From positions 1-24,168 of the forward strand of contig URUZ01000022.1 in NCBI GenBank assembly GCA_900551225.1: a stretch of 24,168 bases of DNA. The letters run 5' to 3'. This document shows positions 1-7,562 of this stretch, piece by piece (within the stretch, counting starts at the first letter, position 1; each line of letters starts with the position of its first letter). The notes under the pieces were generated by a model, which saw nothing but the letters and a program-made list of their open reading frames with translations, was not told the DNA's origin and did not search any database. Source of the DNA: an uncultured Clostridium sp. GTDB lineage: Bacteria; Bacillota; Clostridia; Lachnospirales; Lachnospiraceae. Both the position numbers and the translations under genes were made by a program.

Positions 1-1
1 A

Positions 2-1030
2 CGTAATTTAAAGGCAATGGCATTGTTGGCGGCAGCAGCGCTTGTGATGGCTGGGTGTGGGAATTCCGGAGGTCAGGCCACCACTGCTGCAAAGGCAGAA
101 ACCGCGGCCCCGGCGGCAACAGAGGCCCCAGGCAAAAGCGAGGCGGCCAAGACCACAGACTTCCCCACCAAACCCATCGATCTGGTGGTCCCCTTCGCAG
201 CAGGCGGAAATGTGGACCTTTCATGCCGTATTCTGGCGGCAGAGCTGGAGAAGGAGCTGGGGCAACCGGTTAATGTGCTGAATAAAGAGGGCGGCGGCGC
301 CGTGGTGGGGCAGACATACGCGGTGACACAGAAGCCTGACGGCTACACCATGCTGGCGCTGACCTCATCCTATGTGACCAATGTGCTCAGCGGTGCAACG
401 ACCTATGACATGGATTCCATCACCCCCATTGCAGAATACTGCTTTGATCCTGAGCTGATCGTGGCATCCGAGGCTTCAGGCATTGAGACTATTGAGCAGT
501 TTATGGAAGCGGGCAAGTCCAAGGCGCTGTTGAACTCCACACCGGGATTTTCTACCTCCCACCATATTGCCAGTCTGATCTTCACCCAAAAGACAGGTAT
601 TGAGTTTGAGTATATGCACACCAACGGCTCCGCGGAGCAGACCGTTCAGCTGGCAGGCGGACATGCGGAGGTGGGCTTCACCACATACGCAGGCGCTGCT
701 TCCCTGATCGACCAGGGCAAGATCAAAGTTCTGGCAATCTGTGCGGATGAGCGCAGCGATATCCTGCCCGATGTTCCTACCCTGAAGGAGTCAGGCCTTG
801 ACTTCGTATACGGCGCATACAGAGGGCTGGCTGTTCCGGCAGGCACCCCGGATGAGGTGGTACAGGTGCTCTCCGACGCAATGGCCAAGGTGATGGCTTC
901 TGAGGAAGTAAAGACCCAGTTCGACAACAGCGGTTTCCCCATCACCTACACGGATGCAGCTGCATTTAAGGTATTCCTGGCAGATGATTACAAGAGTATG
1001 GAGGCGATCCAGGATCTGATTCAGGAATAA
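2..1030 (+). CDS. tctC: TctC-type tripartite tricarboxylate transporter substrate-binding lipoprotein (5' truncated)
   Basis: This is the extracytoplasmic binding protein of a TTT-family carboxylate uptake system; it captures the substrate and hands it to TctAB. The reading frame is open to the window edge with no upstream stop, so the true start is probably a few codons before base 1; the first in-frame ATG at 17 lies inside the signal peptide. A hydrophobic segment ends in a lipobox (VMAGC), so the protein should be lipid-anchored. An Ala/Thr/Glu/Lys-rich linker follows, then the Bug/TctC fold starting at FPTKPIDLVVPFAAGG and continuing with the family stretch GQTYAVTQKPDGYTM. The visible length of about 342 residues fits the family. 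The next gene starts 26 bases after its stop, in the usual C-B-A order. Family call is firm; substrate is unknown, since Bug proteins bind many di- and tricarboxylates. Confidence 0.93.
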   Translation, partial: RNLKAMALLAAAALVMAGCGNSGGQATTAAKAETAAPAATEAPGKSEAAKTTDFPTKPIDLVVPFAAGGNVDLSCRILAAELEKELGQPVNVLNKEGGGAVVGQTYAVTQKPDGYTMLALTSSYVTNVLSGATTYDMDSITPIAEYCFDPELIVASEASGIETIEQFMEAGKSKALLNSTPGFSTSHHIASLIFTQKTGIEFEYMHTNGSAEQTVQLAGGHAEVGFTTYAGAASLIDQGKIKVLAICADERSDILPDVPTLKESGLDFVYGAYRGLAVPAGTPDEVVQVLSDAMAKVMASEEVKTQFDNSGFPITYTDAAAFKVFLADDYKSMEAIQDLIQE

Positions 1031-1056
1031 GCCCATTACAGAAAGAGGTGACAGTA

Positions 1057-1500
1057 TTGAATAAAAAGGAATTTGGCCTGGGAATCGGCACCACCGTGCT
1101 GGGGGCGGCCACCATGATTTATTTCCTGAGTATTCCGCCAAAATCTGCATTTTACCCCAGAATTATTTCCATAGCAATCATTATTCTGGGACTGGCCATC
1201 ACTTACAACGCTGTCAGAGCCGCGGGGGCTGCTCCGGTGAATCCGGGACAGCCCGCGGCAAAGAAGGAGATATCCTACAGCAGCGTCGCACTGATTGCCG
1301 CATATCTGGTGATTTATTACTTCGCATTCCAGTACATTGGATATACCATTCCCACGTTTCTGATGATTATGGCCGCTTCCGTGACCCTTGGGTACAGAAA
1401 GTGGAAGATCTTGATTCCTACGGCGCTGCTGGTCAGCATTGGGCTGTATGTGGCCTTCAGCCAGATATTTAATGTCCGGTTTCCGGGCGTGTTCTTTTAG
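1057..1500 (+). CDS. tctB: TctB-type tripartite tricarboxylate transporter small membrane subunit
   Basis: This is the small membrane subunit of the TTT transporter, about 147 residues with four predicted hydrophobic helices: one near the N terminus, one around IISIAIIILGLAITY, and two in the C-terminal half. The family is recognised by size, helix pattern, and position between the binding protein and the large permease. I place the start at TTG 1057 because AAGAGGTGA (1044-1051) lies 5 bases upstream. The alternative GTG at 1048 is in frame but sits inside that Shine-Dalgarno. TctB is poorly conserved in sequence, so the call leans on context. The stop at 1500 is followed by a strong ribosome site and the TctA start 17 bases later, so the three subunits are probably co-transcribed. 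Confidence 0.85.
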   Translation: MNKKEFGLGIGTTVLGAATMIYFLSIPPKSAFYPRIISIAIIILGLAITYNAVRAAGAAPVNPGQPAAKKEISYSSVALIAAYLVIYYFAFQYIGYTIPTFLMIMAASVTLGYRKWKILIPTALLVSIGLYVAFSQIFNVRFPGVFF

Positions 1501-1517
1501 GAAGGGAGGGGTATCAA

Positions 1518-3011
1518 GTGTCTAATATACTATTAGGTTTTCAGACGGTAGCTTCGGTTAATGTGCTGATGTTCCTGGTTCTGGGCTGTATTGTGGGACT
1601 GGTAATCGGCGCGCTTCCGGGTCTGACCGGCAACATGGCCATTGCCCTGATGGTTCCCATGACCTTTGGGATGGAGCCCAGCGTGGGCCTTGCATTCCTG
1701 GCGGCGATCTACTGTTCTTCCATCTACGGCGGTTCCATCTCGGCAATTCTGCTGGGGATTCCAGGCACGATTTCAAGCTTTGCCACGACTTTGGACGGAT
1801 ATCCGCTGGCCAAGCAGGGGAAGGCGGGACTGGCCCTGGGCACAGCCACCATGGCCAGTGTATTCGGCGGCCTGTTCAGCGCAGTGGTACTTCTGTTCCT
1901 GACCCCTGTGCTGGCAGAGGTGGCGCTGAAATTCGGACCGGGCGAGTATTTTGCCATATCTCTCCTGGGTATCGCCTGTATCACCAGCATCAGCGGAGAC
2001 AATATCCCCAAGGGGCTGCTGTCCGGTATGATCGGCCTTCTGATCGCGGTCATCGGCATGGACCCCCAGAACGGCTACCCGCGGCTTACCTTCGGCAACA
2101 TGAACATGCTCAGCGGAATCGGCCTGGTGCCGTCTTTGATCGGACTGTTCGGGGTTGTGTCCGTACTTAAGACAGCTGAGGCCTGCAAGCGGGTCAAGAC
2201 CAATGCAGTCATGCCTGAGGTGGACAGCGTGTGGATCGGATGGAGGGAATGCCTGCATCAGCTTCCCACCTGGATTCGCGGCTCTGTGATCGGCACCATT
2301 GTTGGCATTATCCCGGGCGCGGGAACCAACGTGGCCACCTTCATGGCCTATGACATGGAGAAGAAAATGTCCAAGGACCCGGAATCCTTCGGAAATGGCA
2401 ATGTCATCGGCGTGGCAGCTCCGGAGTCTGCCAACAACGCGGTTACAGGCGGCTCCCTGGTGCCCCTGCTGGCGCTGGGCGTTCCGGGTAACTCCACCTC
2501 AGCACTGTTTCTGGGCGCAATTATGATCCATGGCATGCGGACCGGCCCTGTGTTCTTCACTGAGCATCCGGACATCATTTACGGGCTGTTTATTGCCATT
2601 ATTATTGCAAATATTATCATGGCACCACTGGGGATCTTCATTCTGCGCTATATGAAAACCATTCTGTCCGTGCCTGAAGAACTGCTGGCCGGCATCATCC
2701 TGGCTTTCTGCGTGACCGGAGTGTTTGCCATTGCCACCAACCCATTTGACGTGCTGGTGCTGATCATCTTCGGCCTGATCGGATACTTCTGCTATAAATT
2801 CAATATTCCCACAGCGCCCATGATCGTGGCCATGGTGTTGGGGTCCATGACTGAGAACAACCTGCGCCAGGCCCTGGTGGCCAGCAAGGGTTCCTGGGAT
2901 TTCCTGTACAAACAGCCCATCACATGCACAGTGCTGATTATCGCTGTGGCCAGCTTCTTTTTCCCGTTTATTGCGGCCAAGGTGAAGCGGATGAAGGCGG
3001 CCAAGGTGTGA
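1518..3011 (+). CDS. tctA: TctA-type tripartite tricarboxylate transporter large permease subunit
   Basis: This is the main permease of the TTT system, 497 residues with roughly 12 membrane segments, which is the family's usual size. Hallmarks are visible: GALPGLTGNMAIALMVPMTF near residue 31, YGGSISAILLGIPGT near residue 70, and the second half's internal repeat GIIPGAGTNVATFMAY followed by APESANNAVTGG and LALGVPGNSTSA. The start is GTG 1518 with GGGAGGGG 6 bases upstream. Transport is expected to use an ion gradient. Together with the binding protein and TctB it forms a complete transporter, and the catabolic genes that follow on the same strand suggest that its cargo is their substrate. 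Confidence 0.96.
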   Translation: MSNILLGFQTVASVNVLMFLVLGCIVGLVIGALPGLTGNMAIALMVPMTFGMEPSVGLAFLAAIYCSSIYGGSISAILLGIPGTISSFATTLDGYPLAKQGKAGLALGTATMASVFGGLFSAVVLLFLTPVLAEVALKFGPGEYFAISLLGIACITSISGDNIPKGLLSGMIGLLIAVIGMDPQNGYPRLTFGNMNMLSGIGLVPSLIGLFGVVSVLKTAEACKRVKTNAVMPEVDSVWIGWRECLHQLPTWIRGSVIGTIVGIIPGAGTNVATFMAYDMEKKMSKDPESFGNGNVIGVAAPESANNAVTGGSLVPLLALGVPGNSTSALFLGAIMIHGMRTGPVFFTEHPDIIYGLFIAIIIANIIMAPLGIFILRYMKTILSVPEELLAGIILAFCVTGVFAIATNPFDVLVLIIFGLIGYFCYKFNIPTAPMIVAMVLGSMTENNLRQALVASKGSWDFLYKQPITCTVLIIAVASFFFPFIAAKVKRMKAAKV

Positions 3012-3040
3012 TAAAGGATGAGATAAAGGATGAGATAAAG
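3010..3040 (+). repeat. 12-bp tandem repeat carrying ribosome-site-like units, between tctA and the PrpD-family gene
   Basis: The unit GATAAAGGATGA occurs at 3010-3021 and 3022-3033, and a partial third copy GATAAAG at 3034-3040 runs into the real ribosome site AGAGGA. Each full unit contains AAAGGA followed by an ATG that ends after two codons (ATG AGA TAA). The first unit overlaps the tctA stop codon. It looks like slippage duplication of a ribosome binding region. Confidence 0.8.
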
Positions 3041-3051
3041 AGGACATGGTG

Positions 3052-4476
3052 ATGAAGAATACCCTTGAATTGTGCAGATTCCTGGCGGCGCTGTCCGCCG
3101 GGGATCAGGGCGGAGGCGCGCGCGCAGCGGCTTTGGCCGGAGATCCGGCAGAGGGTGCGGCGGAACGCCCAGCTGTTTATGTTTCCGGGGAAGTGATGGA
3201 GGACATCCGGTATAAAACTCTGGACTGGCTGGGCTGCGTCATCGGGGCTTTGGATAAAAAAAGCTCCGCAGGCGTCCTGGAAATGGCGCGGGAGGCGGGC
3301 GGGAATCCCCAGTGCAGCGCCTTTGGCCTGCCGGGAAGGACCTCCATGTATATGGCGGCATTTTCCAACGGGATACTGGGCCACACCCTGGAGTATGATG
3401 ATGTGAATAAGATTGCCATCACCCACCCCGGAGCTGCTGCGCTGCCCGCTGCCCTGGCCGCTGCGGAATACTGTGGGGCGGACTTTGAGCGGTACGCGCT
3501 GGGGGCTGCGGCCGGATATGAGGTGATGATCCGGCTGGGGTCTGCCGTCAATCCCTCCCATTATGACTATTGGCATACCACCGGAACCTGCGGCACCTTC
3601 GCAGCAGCAGCTGCGGCCGGGAAGGTGATGGGTCTTGACGGGGAGCAGCTGTCCAGGGCGCTGGGAATCGCCGGCACCATGGCTTCCGGGCTGGTATGTG
3701 TATTTGGGACCGACGCCAAGCTGGTCAATGTGGGAAATGCCGTGGAGAACGGCGTCAAGGCGGCGGTGCTGGCAGCAAAAGGGTATTCGGTGCCGGAGGA
3801 TGTGTTTGAGCGGGAGGGCGGTTATGCCCGGGCGGTGAGCCTGGAACGGGATTTCGATCAAATGTGTCCCCAGGATGGCGATGAACTGAAGATCCTGGAT
3901 TCATATTATAAAATCCATGCTTCCTGCGGCCATACCCACTCTGCCCTGGATGCCCTCCAAAAGATTATGAAGAAACACAATTTCACAGTGGACCAGGTAG
4001 AAGCCATAGAGGTTAAGGCATATAAAAAGGCGGTGGACCTGACAGGCGATTTCAGCTGCGGCACGGAACTGAAAGCAAAGTTCTCCATGCCCTACTGCAT
4101 TGCCGCCATGGCCGTGTACGGCGAAACCGGACTTATGCAGTTTACGGAGCAGGCCAGAAGCGACCCGCGGGTCCATGGACTTAAAAGCAGGATCAAGGTG
4201 GAGGAGGACCCCTCCTGCACCCGGCGGTATCCGGCCCTCAGGATAGAACGGCTGTGTGTGAAGCTGAAGGATGGCCGGCAGTGGGAGGAGACGGTAGAGC
4301 TTCCCCAGGGCAAACCACCCAGGGAATATATTAGGAAGAAATTCCTCTCCCTGGCAGGGCTGACAATAGACTGTGAGCGCGCCTCTCGGATCATGGGGCA
4401 GGTGCTGTCTCTGAAGATGGATTCTTCCATGGGTATACTGGGAGAAGGGATAAGAGGTGAATTAAGTGGCAGCTAA
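3052..4476 (+). CDS. MmgE/PrpD family protein (2-methylcitrate dehydratase-like)
   Basis: This belongs to the MmgE/PrpD fold, which includes 2-methylcitrate dehydratase, cis-aconitate decarboxylase and iminodisuccinate epimerase; all act on polycarboxylates by proton abstraction beside a carboxylate. Family landmarks are EYDDVNKIAITHPGAAALPA near residues 110-130, AGYEVMIRLG, and the HTTGTCGTFAAAAAAGKVMGL segment. I chose ATG 3052 because AGAGGA (3039-3044) is 7 bases upstream; the in-frame ATG at 3046 is only 1 base from it. At 474 residues it is of normal family length. An Ala/Gly-rich stretch at about residues 15-39 looks like a lineage-specific insertion. Its end overlaps the next gene by 11 bases, pointing to translational coupling. 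The exact reaction cannot be assigned; a propionate pathway is unlikely because no methylcitrate synthase or methylisocitrate lyase is present. Confidence 0.88.
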   Translation: MKNTLELCRFLAALSAGDQGGGARAAALAGDPAEGAAERPAVYVSGEVMEDIRYKTLDWLGCVIGALDKKSSAGVLEMAREAGGNPQCSAFGLPGRTSMYMAAFSNGILGHTLEYDDVNKIAITHPGAAALPAALAAAEYCGADFERYALGAAAGYEVMIRLGSAVNPSHYDYWHTTGTCGTFAAAAAAGKVMGLDGEQLSRALGIAGTMASGLVCVFGTDAKLVNVGNAVENGVKAAVLAAKGYSVPEDVFEREGGYARAVSLERDFDQMCPQDGDELKILDSYYKIHASCGHTHSALDALQKIMKKHNFTVDQVEAIEVKAYKKAVDLTGDFSCGTELKAKFSMPYCIAAMAVYGETGLMQFTEQARSDPRVHGLKSRIKVEEDPSCTRRYPALRIERLCVKLKDGRQWEETVELPQGKPPREYIRKKFLSLAGLTIDCERASRIMGQVLSLKMDSSMGILGEGIRGELSGS

Positions 4477-5827
4477 TATGCTTGATTCCATGCTGTACCG
4501 CAATTCCTACAGCACGGAAGAGATGAGAACAATTTTTGATGACAGGACAATCATCCAGAATTTTCTGGATATTGAAAAAGCGCTGGCCGCAGTGCAGGCA
4601 GAACTGGGAATTATTCCCAAAGAAGCAGCGGAGGAGATCTGCAGAAAAGGGTTTGTGGAGAACCTGGACATTGATGAGATCGAGGCGGGAATTGTGAAGG
4701 TGGGCCACTCTCTGGTACCAATTCTGCGCAATTTCCAGAAAAAATGCGACAATGGCTATGGAGAGTACATCCATCTGGGCGCCACCACCCAGGACATACT
4801 GGACACTGGGTTCATGATGTCCGTAAAGCGGGGATTCGATGTGATCTACCGGGATGCCCTGGAGGCGGAGGAGGCGGTTCTGAGCCTGGTGGACCGCTAC
4901 GCGGACACTGTGATGGCCGGGCGGACCCACGGACAGCAGGCAATCCCGATTACCTTTGGTTACAAAGCGGCCGTGTGGGCCAGCGAGCTGCGGCGGGATA
5001 TTGAACGCATGGAGGACTGCCGGAAACGCTGCTTCGTGGGACAGCTCTCAGGGGCCGTGGGCTCCATGGCCGGATTCGGAGAGCAGGGGCTGGAGATCAG
5101 CCGCAGGGCCATAGAGGCCCTGGGACTGGATGTGCCGGACATTGCCTGGCACGTGAGCCGGGACCGGATGGCGGAGATCGTCAGTGTGCTGGCCATGCTG
5201 GGCTGCACCTTTGGCAAGATCGGCCAGGAGATCGTGTATCTCCAGGGAACGGAGACCGGGGAGGCGGCGGAGGGCTTTGTCCACGGCGCAGTGGGAAGCA
5301 GCACCATGCCCCACAAGCGCAATCCCGTGGCGCCTGAGGCGCTGCAGACCCTGTCCAGGCTGGCCAAGGCCAACATGGGGGCCACATTTGACTCCATGTA
5401 CCAGTTCCATGAGCGGGACGGGGCTGCCTGGAAGATCGAGTGGATGAGCCTCAATGAAACGGTGATGCTCACCGGCGGCGTGCTGGCCAAGGGCAAGAAG
5501 CTGCTTAAGAACCTGGACGTGTTCCCGGAGCGGATGAAGGACAATCTGAACCTGTTAAAAGGCCTGATGATGTCCGAGCCGGTGATGCTGAAGCTGGGAG
5601 AGCGGATCGGCAAGCAGACTGCCCATGAGGTGGTGTACCAGGTGTCCATGACCGCATTTGAGGAACAGGCGGATTTCAAGGCCAAGCTGATGGAGAACGA
5701 GGTGGTGGCCGCCAACATGACGGAGGCAGAGCTGGATGACCTGCTGGACCCTGAGCGGTATACCGGGGACTGCGGGACCATCGCCAGAGGGGTCAGCGCA
5801 GCCATTAAGGAAAGACGGAACCAATAA
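4466..5827 (+). CDS. Fumarate lyase superfamily enzyme (adenylosuccinate lyase / carboxymuconate cycloisomerase-like)
   Basis: This is a 453-residue member of the aspartase/fumarase superfamily, tetrameric enzymes that cleave C-N or C-O bonds by beta-elimination and often release fumarate. The three conserved regions are visible: HLGATTQDILDTGF, GRTHGQQAIPITFG, and the signature GSSTMPHKRNP beginning at residue 277, whose serine loop carries the catalytic base. The start is GTG 4466 with AGAGGTGA 5 bases upstream; ATG 4478 is the alternative. It overlaps the PrpD-family gene. By sequence it would be named PurB-like or CMLE-like, but the operon is catabolic, so de novo purine synthesis is an unlikely role. 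A precedent for a PrpD-like epimerase next to a C-N lyase is iminodisuccinate/EDDS degradation. That parallel is suggestive only. Confidence 0.88.
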   Translation: MAANMLDSMLYRNSYSTEEMRTIFDDRTIIQNFLDIEKALAAVQAELGIIPKEAAEEICRKGFVENLDIDEIEAGIVKVGHSLVPILRNFQKKCDNGYGEYIHLGATTQDILDTGFMMSVKRGFDVIYRDALEAEEAVLSLVDRYADTVMAGRTHGQQAIPITFGYKAAVWASELRRDIERMEDCRKRCFVGQLSGAVGSMAGFGEQGLEISRRAIEALGLDVPDIAWHVSRDRMAEIVSVLAMLGCTFGKIGQEIVYLQGTETGEAAEGFVHGAVGSSTMPHKRNPVAPEALQTLSRLAKANMGATFDSMYQFHERDGAAWKIEWMSLNETVMLTGGVLAKGKKLLKNLDVFPERMKDNLNLLKGLMMSEPVMLKLGERIGKQTAHEVVYQVSMTAFEEQADFKAKLMENEVVAANMTEAELDDLLDPERYTGDCGTIARGVSAAIKERRNQ

Positions 5828-5845
5828 TAGCGGGATCACGGCCTG

Positions 5846-5885
5846 CCGCTTAGCTTAACTGCGCGGGTAAGGCTGGATTAAGCGG
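5846..5885 (+). other. Stem-loop just before the ribosome site of the enolase-superfamily gene
   Basis: CCGCTTA (5846-5852) pairs with TAAGCGG (5879-5885) and the stem ends a few bases before the AAGGAGA ribosome site at about 5889. There is no T tract, so it is not a terminator. It could affect translation or protect an mRNA processing point; this is inference from pairing alone. Confidence 0.35.
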
Positions 5886-5904
5886 AAAAAGGAGAGCGGT
5901 AATT

Positions 5905-7107
5905 ATGAAAATCACGAAGGTTGATGTATATATGCTGGATGCTGGGGAGCAGAGGTGGCAGAGAAAGCCCATCATCTGCCGGATTCATACGGATGAAGGA
6001 GTCTATGGGGACGGGGAGGCGGGAATCGCCCTGGGGATTGGCGCAACGGGCGCATTTGGAATGGTGAAGGACCTGGCGGGCCTGATCATTGGCATGGACC
6101 CCATGAATATTGAGGTAATATGGGACAAGATGTTTAAGTCCAGCTTCTGGGGGATGGGCGGAGGCGCTATTGTTTTCGCGGGATTAAGTGCGATTGACAT
6201 TGCGCTGTGGGATATTAAGGGCAAAGTCCTGGGCGTTCCCTGCTACCAGCTGCTGGGCGGCAAGTTCAGAAGCAAGATGCGTTCCTACGCCTCCCAGCTG
6301 CAGTTCGGCTGGTGTGACAAGATCGGCCCCTACGGGAAGGCGGAGGACTATGCCATGATCACCCAGTATGCCCTGGACGAGGGCTATGACGCGGTGAAGA
6401 TCGATTTTACCCAGATCGGGCTGGACGGCACCCATCTGCCCAAGCGTGAGTGCGAGGGTATCCCAACCCGCAGATTCATTGATATGGTGGATTCCAGGAT
6501 GAAGGCTGTCCGGGACAACTGCGGATGGGATTTTGACATAATTGTGGAGAATCACTGCCGCACCGATGCAGTCAGCGCCGTGATTATCGGGGAGCTGTGC
6601 GACAAGTACAAGGCCATGGCTCTGGAGGAGCCGACTATCCCCATGAACCCCATGATGCACAAGGAAGTCCATGACAAGATCAGGACGCCCATTGCAAGCG
6701 GCGAGCGGATCTTCGGGCGCTGGCACTACATGAATAATTTCATGCTGAACAATGTGCAGCTGCTGCAGCCGGATGTGTGCAACTGCGGCGGCCTGACCGA
6801 GGCCAAGAAGATCTGCGATATGGGCCAGGTATTTGACGTGACGGTGCAGGCCCACTGCGCGGGATCACCGATCTCCACGGCAGCGGCCCTTCATCTGGAA
6901 GCGGCAATTCCCAATTTCTGTATCCATGAGCATCATTTCCGAAGCACCCAGCCGTCCCTGACGGTTCTGTGCAAATACGACTACCAGCCCGAGAGAGGCG
7001 TTTACACGGTCCCCGAGCTGCCGGGCTTGGGCCAGGAAATGTCCCAGTTTGCCATTGACACGGCTCTGATGCACGTGGTTGTGGACAAGGATGAGAGAGG
7101 GCTGTAA
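5905..7107 (+). CDS. Enolase superfamily (mandelate racemase/muconate lactonizing type) acid-sugar dehydratase
   Basis: This is a 400-residue member of the MR_MLE branch, related to D-galactonate and D-mannonate dehydratases. It would remove water from a sugar acid through a Mg-stabilised enolate. The capping domain is followed by the family segment IDIALWDIKGKVLGVPCYQLLGG (about residues 97-119). Likely metal ligands are E215 in VENHCRTDA, E241 in ALEEP and E267 in SGER. H217, two residues after the first ligand, and H317 in QAHCAGSPI match the acid/base histidines of the galactonate/mannonate group, and QPDVCNCGGLTEAKKI supplies the D290 region. The start ATG 5905 has AAGGAGA 9 bases upstream. 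Substrate specificity in this superfamily cannot be read from motifs alone. It lies 77 bases after the lyase gene and probably shares its transcript. Confidence 0.9.
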   Translation: MKITKVDVYMLDAGEQRWQRKPIICRIHTDEGVYGDGEAGIALGIGATGAFGMVKDLAGLIIGMDPMNIEVIWDKMFKSSFWGMGGGAIVFAGLSAIDIALWDIKGKVLGVPCYQLLGGKFRSKMRSYASQLQFGWCDKIGPYGKAEDYAMITQYALDEGYDAVKIDFTQIGLDGTHLPKRECEGIPTRRFIDMVDSRMKAVRDNCGWDFDIIVENHCRTDAVSAVIIGELCDKYKAMALEEPTIPMNPMMHKEVHDKIRTPIASGERIFGRWHYMNNFMLNNVQLLQPDVCNCGGLTEAKKICDMGQVFDVTVQAHCAGSPISTAAALHLEAAIPNFCIHEHHFRSTQPSLTVLCKYDYQPERGVYTVPELPGLGQEMSQFAIDTALMHVVVDKDERGL

Positions 7108-7157
7108 GTAAGGGAATCCTGGGCGGCGGCCTGCGGATGTGTTATACTGTATATAGC

Positions 7158-7192
7158 GGAGCGGGGGCGGGTGAGAGATCCGCCCCCGCTCC
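7158..7192 (+). other. Strong GC-rich hairpin between the enolase-superfamily and SAF-subunit genes
   Basis: A perfect 13-bp stem is formed by GGAGCGGGGGCGG (7158-7170) and CCGCCCCCGCTCC (7180-7192) with a 9-base loop. It is followed by GGCGGCATTTG, not a T run, so it is not a standard Rho-independent terminator. In the middle of an operon such a stem may stabilise or punctuate the mRNA so that upstream and downstream genes are expressed at different levels. That role is inferred. Confidence 0.65.
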
Positions 7193-7253
7193 GGCGGCAT
7201 TTGCGAGCCACCTTATGCATCACAATTTTAAGTCACACTCTAGGAGGGACAAT

Positions 7254-7562
7254 ATGTTTCTGGCGTTAAAGGTAAGTGATCTGGATAATACGGCCACGAT
7301 TTTTGCAGAGGGAATTGAAGCGGGAGCAGAAATCGAGGTGAGGGACAAGCAGGGAAATGCGCAGGTGCTGAATGCCCTGGACCCCATTCCCTACGGGCAT
7401 AAAATCGCTGTGAGGGAGATTGCGGCAGGGGCGCGGATCATCAAGTACGGTGAGGAGATCGGCGTGGCCACCAGGGATATACCCGCGGGCAGCCATGTAC
7501 ATGTCCACAACCTGGACAGCATGCGGGGCAGAGGCGACCTGGAAAAGGAGGGGCAGTTATGA
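7254..7562 (+). CDS. UxaA-family small subunit (SAF domain)
   Basis: This is a 102-residue protein matching the N-terminal SAF domain of altronate/galactarate dehydratases (UxaA, GarD), seen in segments such as LDNTATIFAEGIEAG, PIPYGHKIAVREIAAGA, IIKYGEEIGVA and the end HVHVHNLDS. In full-length UxaA this domain is fused to the large domain; here it is separate, as in the small subunit SuyA of sulfolactate sulfo-lyase. The start is ATG 7254 with AGGAGGGA (7243-7250) upstream; the frame extends further upstream but has no comparable ribosome site. It overlaps the large-subunit gene by ATGA (7559-7562), a classic translational-coupling arrangement. Confidence 0.9.
   Translation: MFLALKVSDLDNTATIFAEGIEAGAEIEVRDKQGNAQVLNALDPIPYGHKIAVREIAAGARIIKYGEEIGVATRDIPAGSHVHVHNLDSMRGRGDLEKEGQL

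Noticed and set aside
2968..3861. Minus-strand open frame (297 codons) across the tctA end and the PrpD-like gene
   Set aside because: It spans two genes recognised by strong motifs on the other strand, and its product has no recognisable domain.
4466..5827. Calling the lyase PurB (adenylosuccinate lyase)
   Set aside because: Superfamily signatures do not distinguish PurB from other members, and the gene sits in a transporter-linked catabolic operon with no purine genes.
7158..7192. GC-rich hairpin as a Rho-independent terminator
   Set aside because: The stem is strong but no T run follows, and the downstream gene has only its ribosome site and no clear separate promoter.
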